From positions 1-12,505 of the forward strand of contig JAMPAW010000098.1 in assembly GCA_023666975.1 (NCBI GenBank): 12,505 bases of DNA, written 5' to 3'. Positions 6,375-12,159 of this stretch are shown piece after piece (position 1 is the stretch's first letter; each line of letters opens with the position of its first letter). A program made the position numbers and the translations under genes. The DNA comes from Clostridium sp. (GTDB lineage Bacteria > Bacillota_A > Clostridia > Lachnospirales > Lachnospiraceae). A model generated the notes under the pieces. It had not been told where the DNA came from, did no database searches, and was given only the letters and a program-made list of their open reading frames with translations.

Positions 6375-7137
6375 CAGGGGTGTGGTAGATGTTTATAGTA
6401 TGAACACGGAGCAGCCAATCGCACAATATAAATCAGGGAGACAATGCAATTGTTTCAAATTAAATATATTACCGTTTGGCAAACAAGGGAATTGGCTATA
6501 TATTGATACAGAAAAGATTGCTTGGTTTTCAAATGATTTTAAAGAAAGAAATACGGTCTTATTATTTACGGATTTATTTAAGGATGGGGCATTTTCAATA
6601 AACGGAGCAATGAATTTTGCAGAAAATAATTCAGAATATGATCGTTTTGCGTTCCATATTTTATACAGGGATCAGATTGAGGGCAAAAACTGGTTAAAGA
6701 GGGCAAGCATTGTTCTTGATTATGAAAAGGATGTTTTTCACGTAAAAAAAATCTTTTATGATGCAGGGTATAATATGACATATGACTTCATAAAGCAAAA
6801 ATATTTTGGAACGTATAATGATGATATGGTATGTATGAATGAGAGGGGAGAAATTGAAAAAATCCAAAAGCTGCCGATTATTAGAAAATATTCAGATGGA
6901 GACGGAATTTTCCCGCTTGAGGAATTTATTGGTTTTCCTGAAAAAATGCGTTTTATAACAGATACTAAGGTTGCTTTGATTTATACTTTTTCGATCGTTA
7001 TTTTCGATATTAAAGAACAAAAAATAGTAGTTTCATATCATACAAAGCTTATTTTATCGTTTTTGATTATCGACTCGGAAACGATTTGCTTTTCTGCTGG
7101 CATAAATACGCAGTTCAAACCTTTGGGTAATAACTGA
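6355..7137 (+). CDS. hypothetical beta-rich (propeller-like?) protein
   Basis: This encodes a 260-residue soluble protein with many short strands and repeated aromatic/Asp/Asn turns (LTITDRGVVDVYSMN, LYIDTEKIAWFSNDF, CMNERGEIEKIQKLP, VIFDIKEQKIVVSYH). That cadence suggests a small beta-propeller or related all-beta fold, though I cannot align clear repeats. The TTG at 6355 is favoured because AGAGGGA (6342-6348) lies 6 bases before it; the first ATG (6400) has none. The last residues (about 7110 onward) run into a segment homologous to the leader of the downstream dehydrogenase, so the native C-terminus may have been replaced at this junction. No named family recognised. Confidence 0.55.
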   Translation: MFLTITDRGVVDVYSMNTEQPIAQYKSGRQCNCFKLNILPFGKQGNWLYIDTEKIAWFSNDFKERNTVLLFTDLFKDGAFSINGAMNFAENNSEYDRFAFHILYRDQIEGKNWLKRASIVLDYEKDVFHVKKIFYDAGYNMTYDFIKQKYFGTYNDDMVCMNERGEIEKIQKLPIIRKYSDGDGIFPLEEFIGFPEKMRFITDTKVALIYTFSIVIFDIKEQKIVVSYHTKLILSFLIIDSETICFSAGINTQFKPLGNN

Positions 7138-7188
7138 TAAACAAATCGAGACTTCTGATGAGGCCTCGCTTTTTTTATAATACAGGCA
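7125..7188 (+). repeat. leader/terminator module, copy 1
   Basis: Position by position without gaps, 7125-7188 matches 12057-12120 at 49 of 64 bases, from GGGTA through the hairpin and T-run to the flanking ATA. Copy 1 precedes the flavodoxin operon and copy 2 precedes the alcohol dehydrogenase. One outer stem pair covaries (C-G here, T-A in copy 2). Confidence 0.7.
7147..7176 (+). terminator. intrinsic terminator between the immunity array and the flavodoxin operon
   Basis: Stem arms CGAGAC (7147-7152) and GCCTCG (7163-7168) pair with one A-C mismatch around a 10-base loop, followed by seven T residues (7170-7176). It ends transcription of the gene finishing at 7137, or attenuates transcripts entering the flavodoxin operon. 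A TATAAT at 7176-7181 overlaps its tail but lacks a good -35. Confidence 0.7.
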
Positions 7189-7275
7189 ACGGCAAAAGAA
7201 AGACAGGTGTCACGGGCTTGGGACCTGTACATGTTCAAAAGGAGCCTGTAAAATTTTTAAGAAGAGAGGACGAAG

Positions 7276-7968
7276 ATGATGAAAAGAGCATTTACAGTAT
7301 TGATGAGCATTTTGTTGGCATTTTCCCTTGCTGGCTGTAGTAATCAGGCTGATGGCAGCAGCAGCCAGGTCGCAGAGGTTACGGAGAGTGCTACCTCAGA
7401 AAATGAACAGGAGGAATCCCGGCAGTCAGGCGAAGCAGCGACGGAAAATCAGGAGGCAGGGCAGGAAACAGATGGAGAAAATGGAAAAATATTGGTCGTG
7501 TACTATTCGGCATCAGGCAATACAGAGGCAGTTGCCCGGTATATTGCAGCGGCAGCCAATGCGGATACTTTTGAACTGGTTCCGGTAGAGCCTTACAGCG
7601 AGGAGGATTTGGACTGGACAGAGAAAGGCAGCCGTGTAAACAGAGAACATGATGATGAAAGCCTACGGAACATTGAACTGGTGGAGACAACCGTCAAAGA
7701 TTGGGATTCCTATCAAACGGTGTTTATCGGCTGGCCTATCTGGTGGGGAATTGCGGCATGGCCGGTGGACAGCTTTATTGAAGAAAATGATTTTTCCGGC
7801 AAGACCGTAATTCCATTCTGCACCTCCACAAGCTCTGGCTTAGGTGAAAGCGGAGAACGGTTGGCGGAAGCTGCCGGAACTGGAAACTGGCTGGAAGGAC
7901 AGCGGTTTTCGTCAGGCGCTTTAGAGGAAGATGTTCAGGCTTGGGTAGGCAGCCTGGGATTACAGTAA
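7276..7968 (+). CDS. exported flavodoxin lipoprotein
   Basis: This 230-residue protein has a type II signal peptide: MMKR, a hydrophobic core, and lipobox LAGC with Cys21 as the lipidated residue. A Ser/Glu/Gln-rich linker (22-70) then tethers a flavodoxin domain (71-230). The FMN phosphate loop is YSASGNTE (77-84); aromatic GWPIWWG (152-158) and FCTSTSSGLG (181-190) fit the flavin-contacting loops of the Flavodoxin_4 type. Such proteins carry electrons or reduce quinones; here the domain would face the outside of the membrane, with the redox partner unknown. The start has GAGAGGA (7264-7270) upstream; the ATG at 7279 is equally usable. The next gene begins 14 bases after its stop, so they are co-transcribed. 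Confidence 0.9.
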   Translation: MMKRAFTVLMSILLAFSLAGCSNQADGSSSQVAEVTESATSENEQEESRQSGEAATENQEAGQETDGENGKILVVYYSASGNTEAVARYIAAAANADTFELVPVEPYSEEDLDWTEKGSRVNREHDDESLRNIELVETTVKDWDSYQTVFIGWPIWWGIAAWPVDSFIEENDFSGKTVIPFCTSTSSGLGESGERLAEAAGTGNWLEGQRFSSGALEEDVQAWVGSLGLQ

Positions 7969-7982
7969 GGAAGGTGGTTTTT

Positions 7983-8606
7983 ATGAAGGAAGGAAGAAAG
8001 AATGTTTTACGGGTACTAATGGCGGTCTTTACATTGGTTATGGCATGTTCGCTTGCAAATGTGGGCAAGATGGAAGCGCAGGCAAAGCAGAAGAAAAAAA
8101 TTGTGGTTCTCTATTTTTCCGCAACGGGAACAACGAAAGGGGCAGCGAAGAAGATTCAGAAAAAGACCGGAGGTAAGTTAATCGAGATTAAGGCGAAGAA
8201 GCGGTATACGGATGATGATTTGGATTATGGTGATGATAACAGCCGTGTGAGCAGGGAACATCGTTCGGCATCTAGTCCTGCCAAAAGTACGGTGCGCCCA
8301 AAGATTTCCAATTTGAAAACAATCAAGAAAGAGGTAAAGAAAGCAAATGTCGTTTATATCGGATGGCCTATCTGGTGGGGTGAGGCGCCGCATATCATGT
8401 ATACGCTCGTCGAGAATGTGAGCCTGAAAGGAAAAACCGTAGTGCCTTTTTCAACTTCAATCAGCAGCGGGCTTGGCAGCAGTGCAAAGCATCTGAAGGA
8501 GAATGCTAAGATATCTAAGAAAACGAAATGGCTGAAGGGCCGTAACTTCTATGATATACCGTCACAGAAAACGGTCGATAAGTGGATTGATAAGTTGAAA
8601 TATTAG
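7983..8606 (+). CDS. second exported flavodoxin
   Basis: This encodes a 207-residue paralogue of the preceding gene. The ATG at 7983 is chosen because AAGGAAGGTGG (7967-7977) lies directly upstream. An N-terminal basic and hydrophobic segment (MKEGRKNVLRVLMAVFTLVM) precedes Cys22 in VMAC, a poor lipobox, and an AQA site at 32-34, so either lipid anchoring or secretion is possible. The flavodoxin domain begins near residue 38, with FMN loop FSATGTTK (45-52), GWPIWWGEAP (127-136) and the STSISSGLGSS loop. It is much more Lys-rich (basic) than its acidic partner. Tandem exported flavodoxins suggest a shared extracytoplasmic redox function. The stop overlaps the next gene's ribosome binding site. 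Confidence 0.88.
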   Translation: MKEGRKNVLRVLMAVFTLVMACSLANVGKMEAQAKQKKKIVVLYFSATGTTKGAAKKIQKKTGGKLIEIKAKKRYTDDDLDYGDDNSRVSREHRSASSPAKSTVRPKISNLKTIKKEVKKANVVYIGWPIWWGEAPHIMYTLVENVSLKGKTVVPFSTSISSGLGSSAKHLKENAKISKKTKWLKGRNFYDIPSQKTVDKWIDKLKY

Positions 8607-8614
8607 GAGGCAGT

Positions 8615-9616
8615 ATGAAAGAGAGAACATTGGGAAAGGATTTAAAGGTATCAGCCATTGGTTTAGGCTGTATGGGAATGAGCCATGCTTATGGCGCTCC
8701 GGCGGCCAAAAAAGAAATGACGGAGCTGCTGTCACATGCCGTCGATATGGGATATACTTTTTTTGACACAGCAGAAGTTTACGGCACACAGGAAAATCCC
8801 CATGATAACGAAGAACTGCTGGGAAAAGCATTAAAGCCGTATCGGGATAAAATCGTGCTGGCTACGAAATTCGGGATTCATTTTGATATGGAAAGCACGG
8901 CGGTAAATAAACCGCTGGTGCCGGATTCCCGCCCGTCTGTAATCCGGGCTTCCGTGGAGGATTCCCTGAAAAGACTGGATACCGACCATATTGATTTATA
9001 TTACCAGCACCGCATGGACCCGAAGGTTCCGGTTGAGGAAGTGGCAGGCGTGATGGCGGATTTAATCAAGGAAGGCAAGATTACGCACTGGGGGCTTTCA
9101 GAAGCGGATGAGGATACGATCCGGCGGGCAAACAAGGTATGCCCGGTAACCGCAATTCAGAACCGCTACTCGATGATGGCGCGCTGGCATGAGGAATTAT
9201 TTCCCGTGTTGGAGGAATTGAACATCGGGTATGTGGCATTTTCTCCGCTGGCAAATGGTTTTTTATCCGCTAAGTATGACAAAAACACGGAGTTTGACAG
9301 CATTTATGATTACCGGAGCATGATGCCGCAGTTTAGCAGGCAGGGCATGGAGCAAAACCATGATTTGTTAAAGCTGCTTGACCAGACGGCGCAGGACAAA
9401 AAGGCAACGCCGGCACAGGTTTCACTTGCGTGGATGTTGTGCAAAAAGCCGTATCTGGTGCCGATTCCGGGAACGAGAAAGGCGGAGAGGCTTAAGGAAA
9501 ATGCGGATGCTTCGGAGGTGGTTTTAACTGCGGATGAAGTAAAGGCATTGGATGCCGCACTGGATGCGATGGAAATGTCAGAGGTATTTGGCGGTTCAAG
9601 AGTAACGCAAAGTTAG
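8615..9616 (+). CDS. aldo/keto reductase
   Basis: This encodes a 333-residue cytoplasmic NADPH-dependent oxidoreductase with an (alpha/beta)8 barrel, a full-length member of the family. The catalytic tetrad is visible: Asp51 and Tyr56 in FFDTAEVYG, Lys85 in VLATKFGI and His132 in DLYYQHRMD. The cofactor-binding end includes PIPGTRKAERLKEN. The N-terminal RTLGKDLKVSAIGLGCMGMS is typical of the YakC/AKR13-like group that reduces aldehydes and ketones; the substrate here is unknown. AGGAGG (8607-8612) abuts the previous stop, so it is translated as the third gene of the flavodoxin operon. No terminator was seen directly after its stop. Confidence 0.95.
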   Translation: MKERTLGKDLKVSAIGLGCMGMSHAYGAPAAKKEMTELLSHAVDMGYTFFDTAEVYGTQENPHDNEELLGKALKPYRDKIVLATKFGIHFDMESTAVNKPLVPDSRPSVIRASVEDSLKRLDTDHIDLYYQHRMDPKVPVEEVAGVMADLIKEGKITHWGLSEADEDTIRRANKVCPVTAIQNRYSMMARWHEELFPVLEELNIGYVAFSPLANGFLSAKYDKNTEFDSIYDYRSMMPQFSRQGMEQNHDLLKLLDQTAQDKKATPAQVSLAWMLCKKPYLVPIPGTRKAERLKENADASEVVLTADEVKALDAALDAMEMSEVFGGSRVTQS

Positions 9617-9684
9617 CAGGCAGGTACGGAGATATGCTGGTGACATGTTTCGTGGAATGTCTTAGAGGGAAATAGTCATATATC

Positions 9685-9713
9685 TTTACTTCATGTCAGT
9701 ATCACGGTATAAT
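9685..9713 (+). promoter_or_regulatory. candidate promoter of the Phd-like gene
   Basis: TATAAT at 9708-9713 with TTTACT at 9685-9690 (17-base spacer) lies in the 154-base gap after the reductase. It would start transcription about 50 bases before the antitoxin-like gene. The -10 is perfect; the -35 matches 4 of 6 bases. Confidence 0.55.
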
Positions 9714-9770
9714 TATATCAAAGAATTGATATGAAAAGCATGGCAAACGAGTGAAAGGAGAAGTGAGATT

Positions 9771-9971
9771 ATGCTAATAAAAGTATCCACAGCATTGAGG
9801 AATGATTATGCATCCATATCTGCACTGGCGAAAGAAACGAAGGAGCCTATTTATATCACCAAAAACGGGGAAGGCGATATGGTGCTGATGAGCATTGATG
9901 CCTTTGAGAAGCGGGAGCATAGATTAGGGTATGAAATTAAAAGGGATTTTGTAAAAAAATTTGGGGATTGA
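9771..9971 (+). CDS. Phd/YefM-family antitoxin-like protein
   Basis: This 66-residue protein has the Phd/YefM N-terminal fold: VSTALRNDYASISALAKETK is the first helix region, EPIYITKNGEGDMVLMSIDAFE the beta hairpin and helix. In the family this domain dimerises, binds the operator and neutralises a RelE/Doc-type toxin through a C-terminal tail, which here is short (EIKRDFVKKFGD). AAAGGAG (9756-9762) precedes the ATG. No toxin gene follows on this strand: the next 65 bases are non-coding, with a weak TTCTTA/TAAGAA hairpin (9993-10008), and the next gene converges from the other strand. It is an orphan antitoxin, a transcriptional regulator, or the survivor of a decayed pair. Confidence 0.8.
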   Translation: MLIKVSTALRNDYASISALAKETKEPIYITKNGEGDMVLMSIDAFEKREHRLGYEIKRDFVKKFGD

Positions 9972-10036
9972 CAGGGAGGGGAAAATAGCTTATTCTTAAT
10001 GATAAGAAGGAAATGGGTTTTTACCGTACAGTGTTT

Positions 10037-10567
10037 TCACTCAAGCGGGCTGCTCGTTTCTTTTTTTACTGCCAAAATATCATACAGATATTTTTTCCCA
10101 TTGTCCGCATGGCGGACTAACATACTTGCTGTATAAATGTTAAGCCTTGCTATTTTACCCGTCTTATCATCATATACAGGCAGTGCAAACCTGATGTCGT
10201 ATCTGTACCAGCCGTACAGTGCATCTGTCTTATGTTTTTGTTTCCGGTTTACTTCGTGTTTTGGATTGGCAGCTATCCTTATGAGCTCAGGAATCGCCTG
10301 TGCAGCATTGGCTTTTGCCTTTGCCACTGCACCCTTTAAGGCGATACGGCTTTCTGAGTTTGCATATTCATTGGGGAAATCTGATGGAATATATATTTTT
10401 TCAGAAGTTGCCTCAATTTCATAACAATCCCCGATATATCCTTTCAGATATTCTTCGACAGCCTTCCAGTCGTCCCGCACTTTCGCCTTAAACCGGATAT
10501 CGTTGATTAAGGTCAGCTTTTTACCGTCCGCATCGGTTATGATGTTCACATTCCTGTTTTCAATCAT
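10037..10567 (-). CDS. small nuclease-like (BECR/LPD-type) protein of mobile-element origin
   Basis: This encodes a 176-residue cytoplasmic protein. The N-terminal half carries IYIPSDFPNEYANS, then an Ala/Lys helix (KGAVAKAKANAAQAIPELIR). The C-terminal half has KHKTDALYGWYRYDIRF (111-127), RLNIYTASMLVRHADNGK (141-158) and YLYDILAVKKETS (160-172). The pattern KHxxxAxxGWYxYxxxF ... RxNxY ... H ... G(K)xYLYDIxxxKKE resembles small alpha/beta nuclease-like domains at the ends of large polyvalent phage and ICE proteins (BECR superfamily). His, Arg and Tyr residues are candidate active-site positions, but activity is not proven. The start codon overlaps the stop of the Cys4 gene as ATGA, and AAAGGAAAC precedes it at about 8 bases. 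It converges with the Phd-like gene. Confidence 0.7.
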   Translation of the reverse strand: MIENRNVNIITDADGKKLTLINDIRFKAKVRDDWKAVEEYLKGYIGDCYEIEATSEKIYIPSDFPNEYANSESRIALKGAVAKAKANAAQAIPELIRIAANPKHEVNRKQKHKTDALYGWYRYDIRFALPVYDDKTGKIARLNIYTASMLVRHADNGKKYLYDILAVKKETSSPLE

Positions 10568-10719
10568 CTCTTTTGTTTCCTTTCTTTTTCCCTTAATTTG
10601 TAGACATTGAACTGGTTTTTACACCTCTGGCTGCAAAATTCATTCCCTTTCTGGCTTGTGATAAAGGCTTTTTTACAGTGCTTGCATATATGTATATTCC
10701 TGTCTTTACCCGTGAGCAT
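10564..10719 (-). CDS. 51-residue Cys4 zinc-binding protein
   Basis: Read on the minus strand, this frame begins MLTGKDRNIHICKHCKKAFI and continues with FCSQRCKNQF and a basic tail (KLREKERKQKR). The Cys-x2-Cys ... Cys-x3-Cys spacing is a treble-clef or zinc-ribbon type knuckle as in small HNH-associated and DNA-binding proteins. Its TGA (10564-10566) overlaps the ATG of the nuclease-like gene, indicating translational coupling. The chosen ATG (10719) lacks a clear Shine-Dalgarno; in-frame ATGs upstream (about 10734 and 10743) would add hydrophobic residues before the motif. It could bind nucleic acid, regulate the pair, or protect against its partner. A longer open frame on the same strand in another register (10593-10877) is not protein-like. 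Confidence 0.7.
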   Translation of the reverse strand: MLTGKDRNIHICKHCKKAFITSQKGNEFCSQRCKNQFNVYKLREKERKQKR

Positions 10720-10815
10720 GAAGGAAAAGCACATTTGCACCATGATGAGCAGAGAATGGGCTTATGGGATACGGATAATACAAAAATATGGTTACACGGA
10801 ACGGAAGCCAAAACT

Positions 10816-10844
10816 ATTATAAGGGATATGCGTGTGATACGCAA
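10816..10844 (-). promoter_or_regulatory. promoter of the Cys4/nuclease-like pair with embedded inverted repeat
   Basis: Read on the minus strand: TTGCGT (10844-10839), a spacer of exactly 17 bases, and TATAAT (10821-10816). The palindrome GCGT-5-ACGC (10830-10842) overlaps the -35 and the spacer, a fitting place for an operator or autorepressor site. The predicted leader to the ATG at 10719 is about 90 bases. Confidence 0.65.
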
Positions 10845-10888
10845 GAAAGGCTTGTCGCGAGTTTCCGTAAATTGCAATGAAAAGTGAG

Positions 10889-10965
10889 TAAAGTTTCCCC
10901 AAAGTGTCGATCAGCCCATTTTTCAAAAGATATAGAGCGGCTGTTCTGATATTGGAGAAACTTTA
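10889..10965. repeat. 77-bp imperfect inverted repeat
   Basis: TAAAGTTTCCCCAA (10889-10902) and TTGGAGAAACTTTA (10952-10965) are inverse complements at 13 of 14 positions. They flank 49 bases containing a second shorter pair, CAGCC (10912-10916) with GGCTG (10939-10943). There is no adjacent T-run, so it is not a terminator. It may be a MITE-like remnant with 14-base termini or a structured regulatory element between the divergent promoters. Confidence 0.6.
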
Positions 10966-11040
10966 GTAAGTCACGCCGAACCGGACGTTGAGAAAAATAT
11001 GATGAATCTTCTTTAAGTTGAACAGTGTACTATTTTTCTA

Positions 11041-11069
11041 ATGATTTTTTGATTTACCAATGTTATAAT
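11041..11069 (+). promoter_or_regulatory. candidate LysR gene promoter
   Basis: TATAAT at 11064-11069 lies 35 bases before the LysR start. The best -35 candidates (ATGATT at 11041 or TGATTT at 11042) are poor, suggesting weak or activated transcription, as often for autoregulated LysR genes. A GAGGGCGGTGG-like ribosome site precedes the ATG. Confidence 0.45.
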
Positions 11070-11104
11070 ATTCAGGAACAAATAAATGCGAGGGCGGTGG
11101 TTTC

Positions 11105-11998
11105 ATGTATAACCCACAGTTAGAAACATTTATCCGAGTGGCGGATGCCGGGAGTTTTAATAAAGCAGCGGAGTCGTCTTTTATTACACCGACTGCGGTA
11201 ATCAAACAGATTAACCTTTTGGAGGATGGGCTGGGCGTAAAATTATTTGAACGGACACACCGGGGGCTGCATCTGACGAAAGCCGGGATTTCTCTCTATC
11301 AGGATGCAAAATATATTATCGGGTATTGCAAGGATTCCGTAATCCGGGCAAAGAATGCCATGCAGGAGGATGAGTCAGTGCTGCGCATTGGCACTTCACC
11401 CATGACACCGGCGCAGATTCTGGTGGAGCTGTGGCCGAAGATTCATGAGTATTGTCCGGAAATTAAATTCCAGTTGGTTCCTTTCGACAACACACCGGAA
11501 AATGCAAGGGAGATTCTGGCAAATTTAGGACAGAATATTGATGTGGTTGCAGGGATTTTTGACGATACGATGTTAGATCTGCGGAAGTGTGCCGGATTTG
11601 AGATTACAAGGCATCCGATCTGCTGTGCCGTGTCAATCCACCATCCGCTTGCGAAGAAAAATAAACTTTCCATGAAAGATATGTACGGGAAAAACCTGAT
11701 GCTGATGCACAGGGGCTGGAGCCATTATGTGGATGAACTGCGGGATGATATTTGGGAGAATCATCATCAGATACATATTGTGGATTTTGATTTTTATAAC
11801 GTAGATGTTTTTAACCGGTGTGAAAACAGCAATGATATCCTGATGGCAACGCAGGCATGGGTAAATGTGCATCCTTTGTTAAAAATTATTCCGGTGGAAT
11901 GGGAACACACAATTCCGTATGGCCTGCTCCATTCCCCGCAGCCGTCAAAGACCGTGCAGCGTTTTCTGTCAGCGGTTCAGAATATCATGCAGGCATAG
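11105..11998 (+). CDS. LysR-family transcriptional regulator
   Basis: This encodes 297 residues, a normal length for the family. The N-terminal winged helix-turn-helix (about 1-60) reads LETFIRVADAGSFNKAAESS and then FITPTAVIKQINLLEDGLGV, followed by KLFERTHRGLHLTKAG. A linker helix and a periplasmic-binding-type effector domain (about 90-297) follow, starting LRIGTSPMTPAQILVELWP. LysR proteins bind T-N11-A sites and respond to a small molecule, commonly controlling neighbouring or divergent genes. Candidates are the alcohol dehydrogenase downstream, the flavodoxin/reductase operon upstream, or the divergent Cys4/nuclease unit; the first two fit the redox theme better. The effector is unknown. 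Confidence 0.95.
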   Translation: MYNPQLETFIRVADAGSFNKAAESSFITPTAVIKQINLLEDGLGVKLFERTHRGLHLTKAGISLYQDAKYIIGYCKDSVIRAKNAMQEDESVLRIGTSPMTPAQILVELWPKIHEYCPEIKFQLVPFDNTPENAREILANLGQNIDVVAGIFDDTMLDLRKCAGFEITRHPICCAVSIHHPLAKKNKLSMKDMYGKNLMLMHRGWSHYVDELRDDIWENHHQIHIVDFDFYNVDVFNRCENSNDILMATQAWVNVHPLLKIIPVEWEHTIPYGLLHSPQPSKTVQRFLSAVQNIMQA

Positions 11999-12056
11999 GG
12001 AGGATATAAAACCAAGCATGGGAAGAACAACTTTGCTGCTGGCACTTATAACCATA

Positions 12057-12120
12057 GGGTATAAACAGGTGAACAAAATGAGACTTCTAATCAGGTCTCA
12101 TTTTTTTTATAGTAAAGACA
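12057..12120 (+). repeat. leader/terminator module, copy 2
   Basis: This matches 7125-7188 (49 of 64 bases). It lies between the LysR stop and the dehydrogenase start. It includes GGGTATAAAC, which could be a -10 region, then the hairpin and T-run. If transcription begins at that element, the hairpin would sit in the leader of the dehydrogenase mRNA and act as an attenuator. Confidence 0.7.
12077..12108 (+). terminator. intrinsic terminator after the LysR gene
   Basis: This is a perfect 8-bp stem (AATGAGAC at 12077-12084, GTCTCATT at 12095-12102) with a 10-base loop and a run of eight T residues (12101-12108). It is about 80 bases after the LysR stop and 50 bases before the dehydrogenase start. 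Confidence 0.85.
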
Positions 12121-12159
12121 GATGGAAAATCGTGTTTTATAAGGTAAAGAGGTAATACT

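Larger units (their letters stand above)
10720..11104. other. intergenic region between the Cys4/nuclease unit and the LysR gene
   Basis: No gene was seen in these 385 bases. They hold the minus-strand promoter (10816-10844), a 77-base imperfect inverted repeat (10889-10965), and the AT-rich LysR promoter region with TATAAT at 11064-11069. Plus-strand frames here lack ribosome binding sites and protein-like composition. Confidence 0.6.

Noticed and set aside
7203..7228. ACAGGT/ACCTGT inverted repeat upstream of the flavodoxin operon as an operator or riboswitch.
   Set aside because: Only six paired bases around a 14-base loop with no further support, which is within chance expectation.
7158..7340. 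A 60-codon plus-strand frame before and into the first flavodoxin.
   Set aside because: It starts inside the terminator hairpin, has no ribosome binding site, and runs into the flavodoxin in the wrong frame.
9993..10022. TTCTTA-4-TAAGAA hairpin as the terminator of the Phd-like gene.
   Set aside because: The stem is short and AT-only, and the T-run is about ten bases away rather than adjacent; noted only as a weak possibility.
10593..10877. A 94-codon minus-strand open frame covering the Cys4 gene.
   Set aside because: It is longer, but its sequence is not protein-like and it has no ribosome binding site. The shorter frame in another register has the Cys-x2-Cys / Cys-x3-Cys motif and the ATGA overlap.
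11919..12155. A plus-strand frame across the LysR end and the following terminator.
   Set aside because: It reads straight through a perfect terminator hairpin and its T-run, and its composition is not protein-like.
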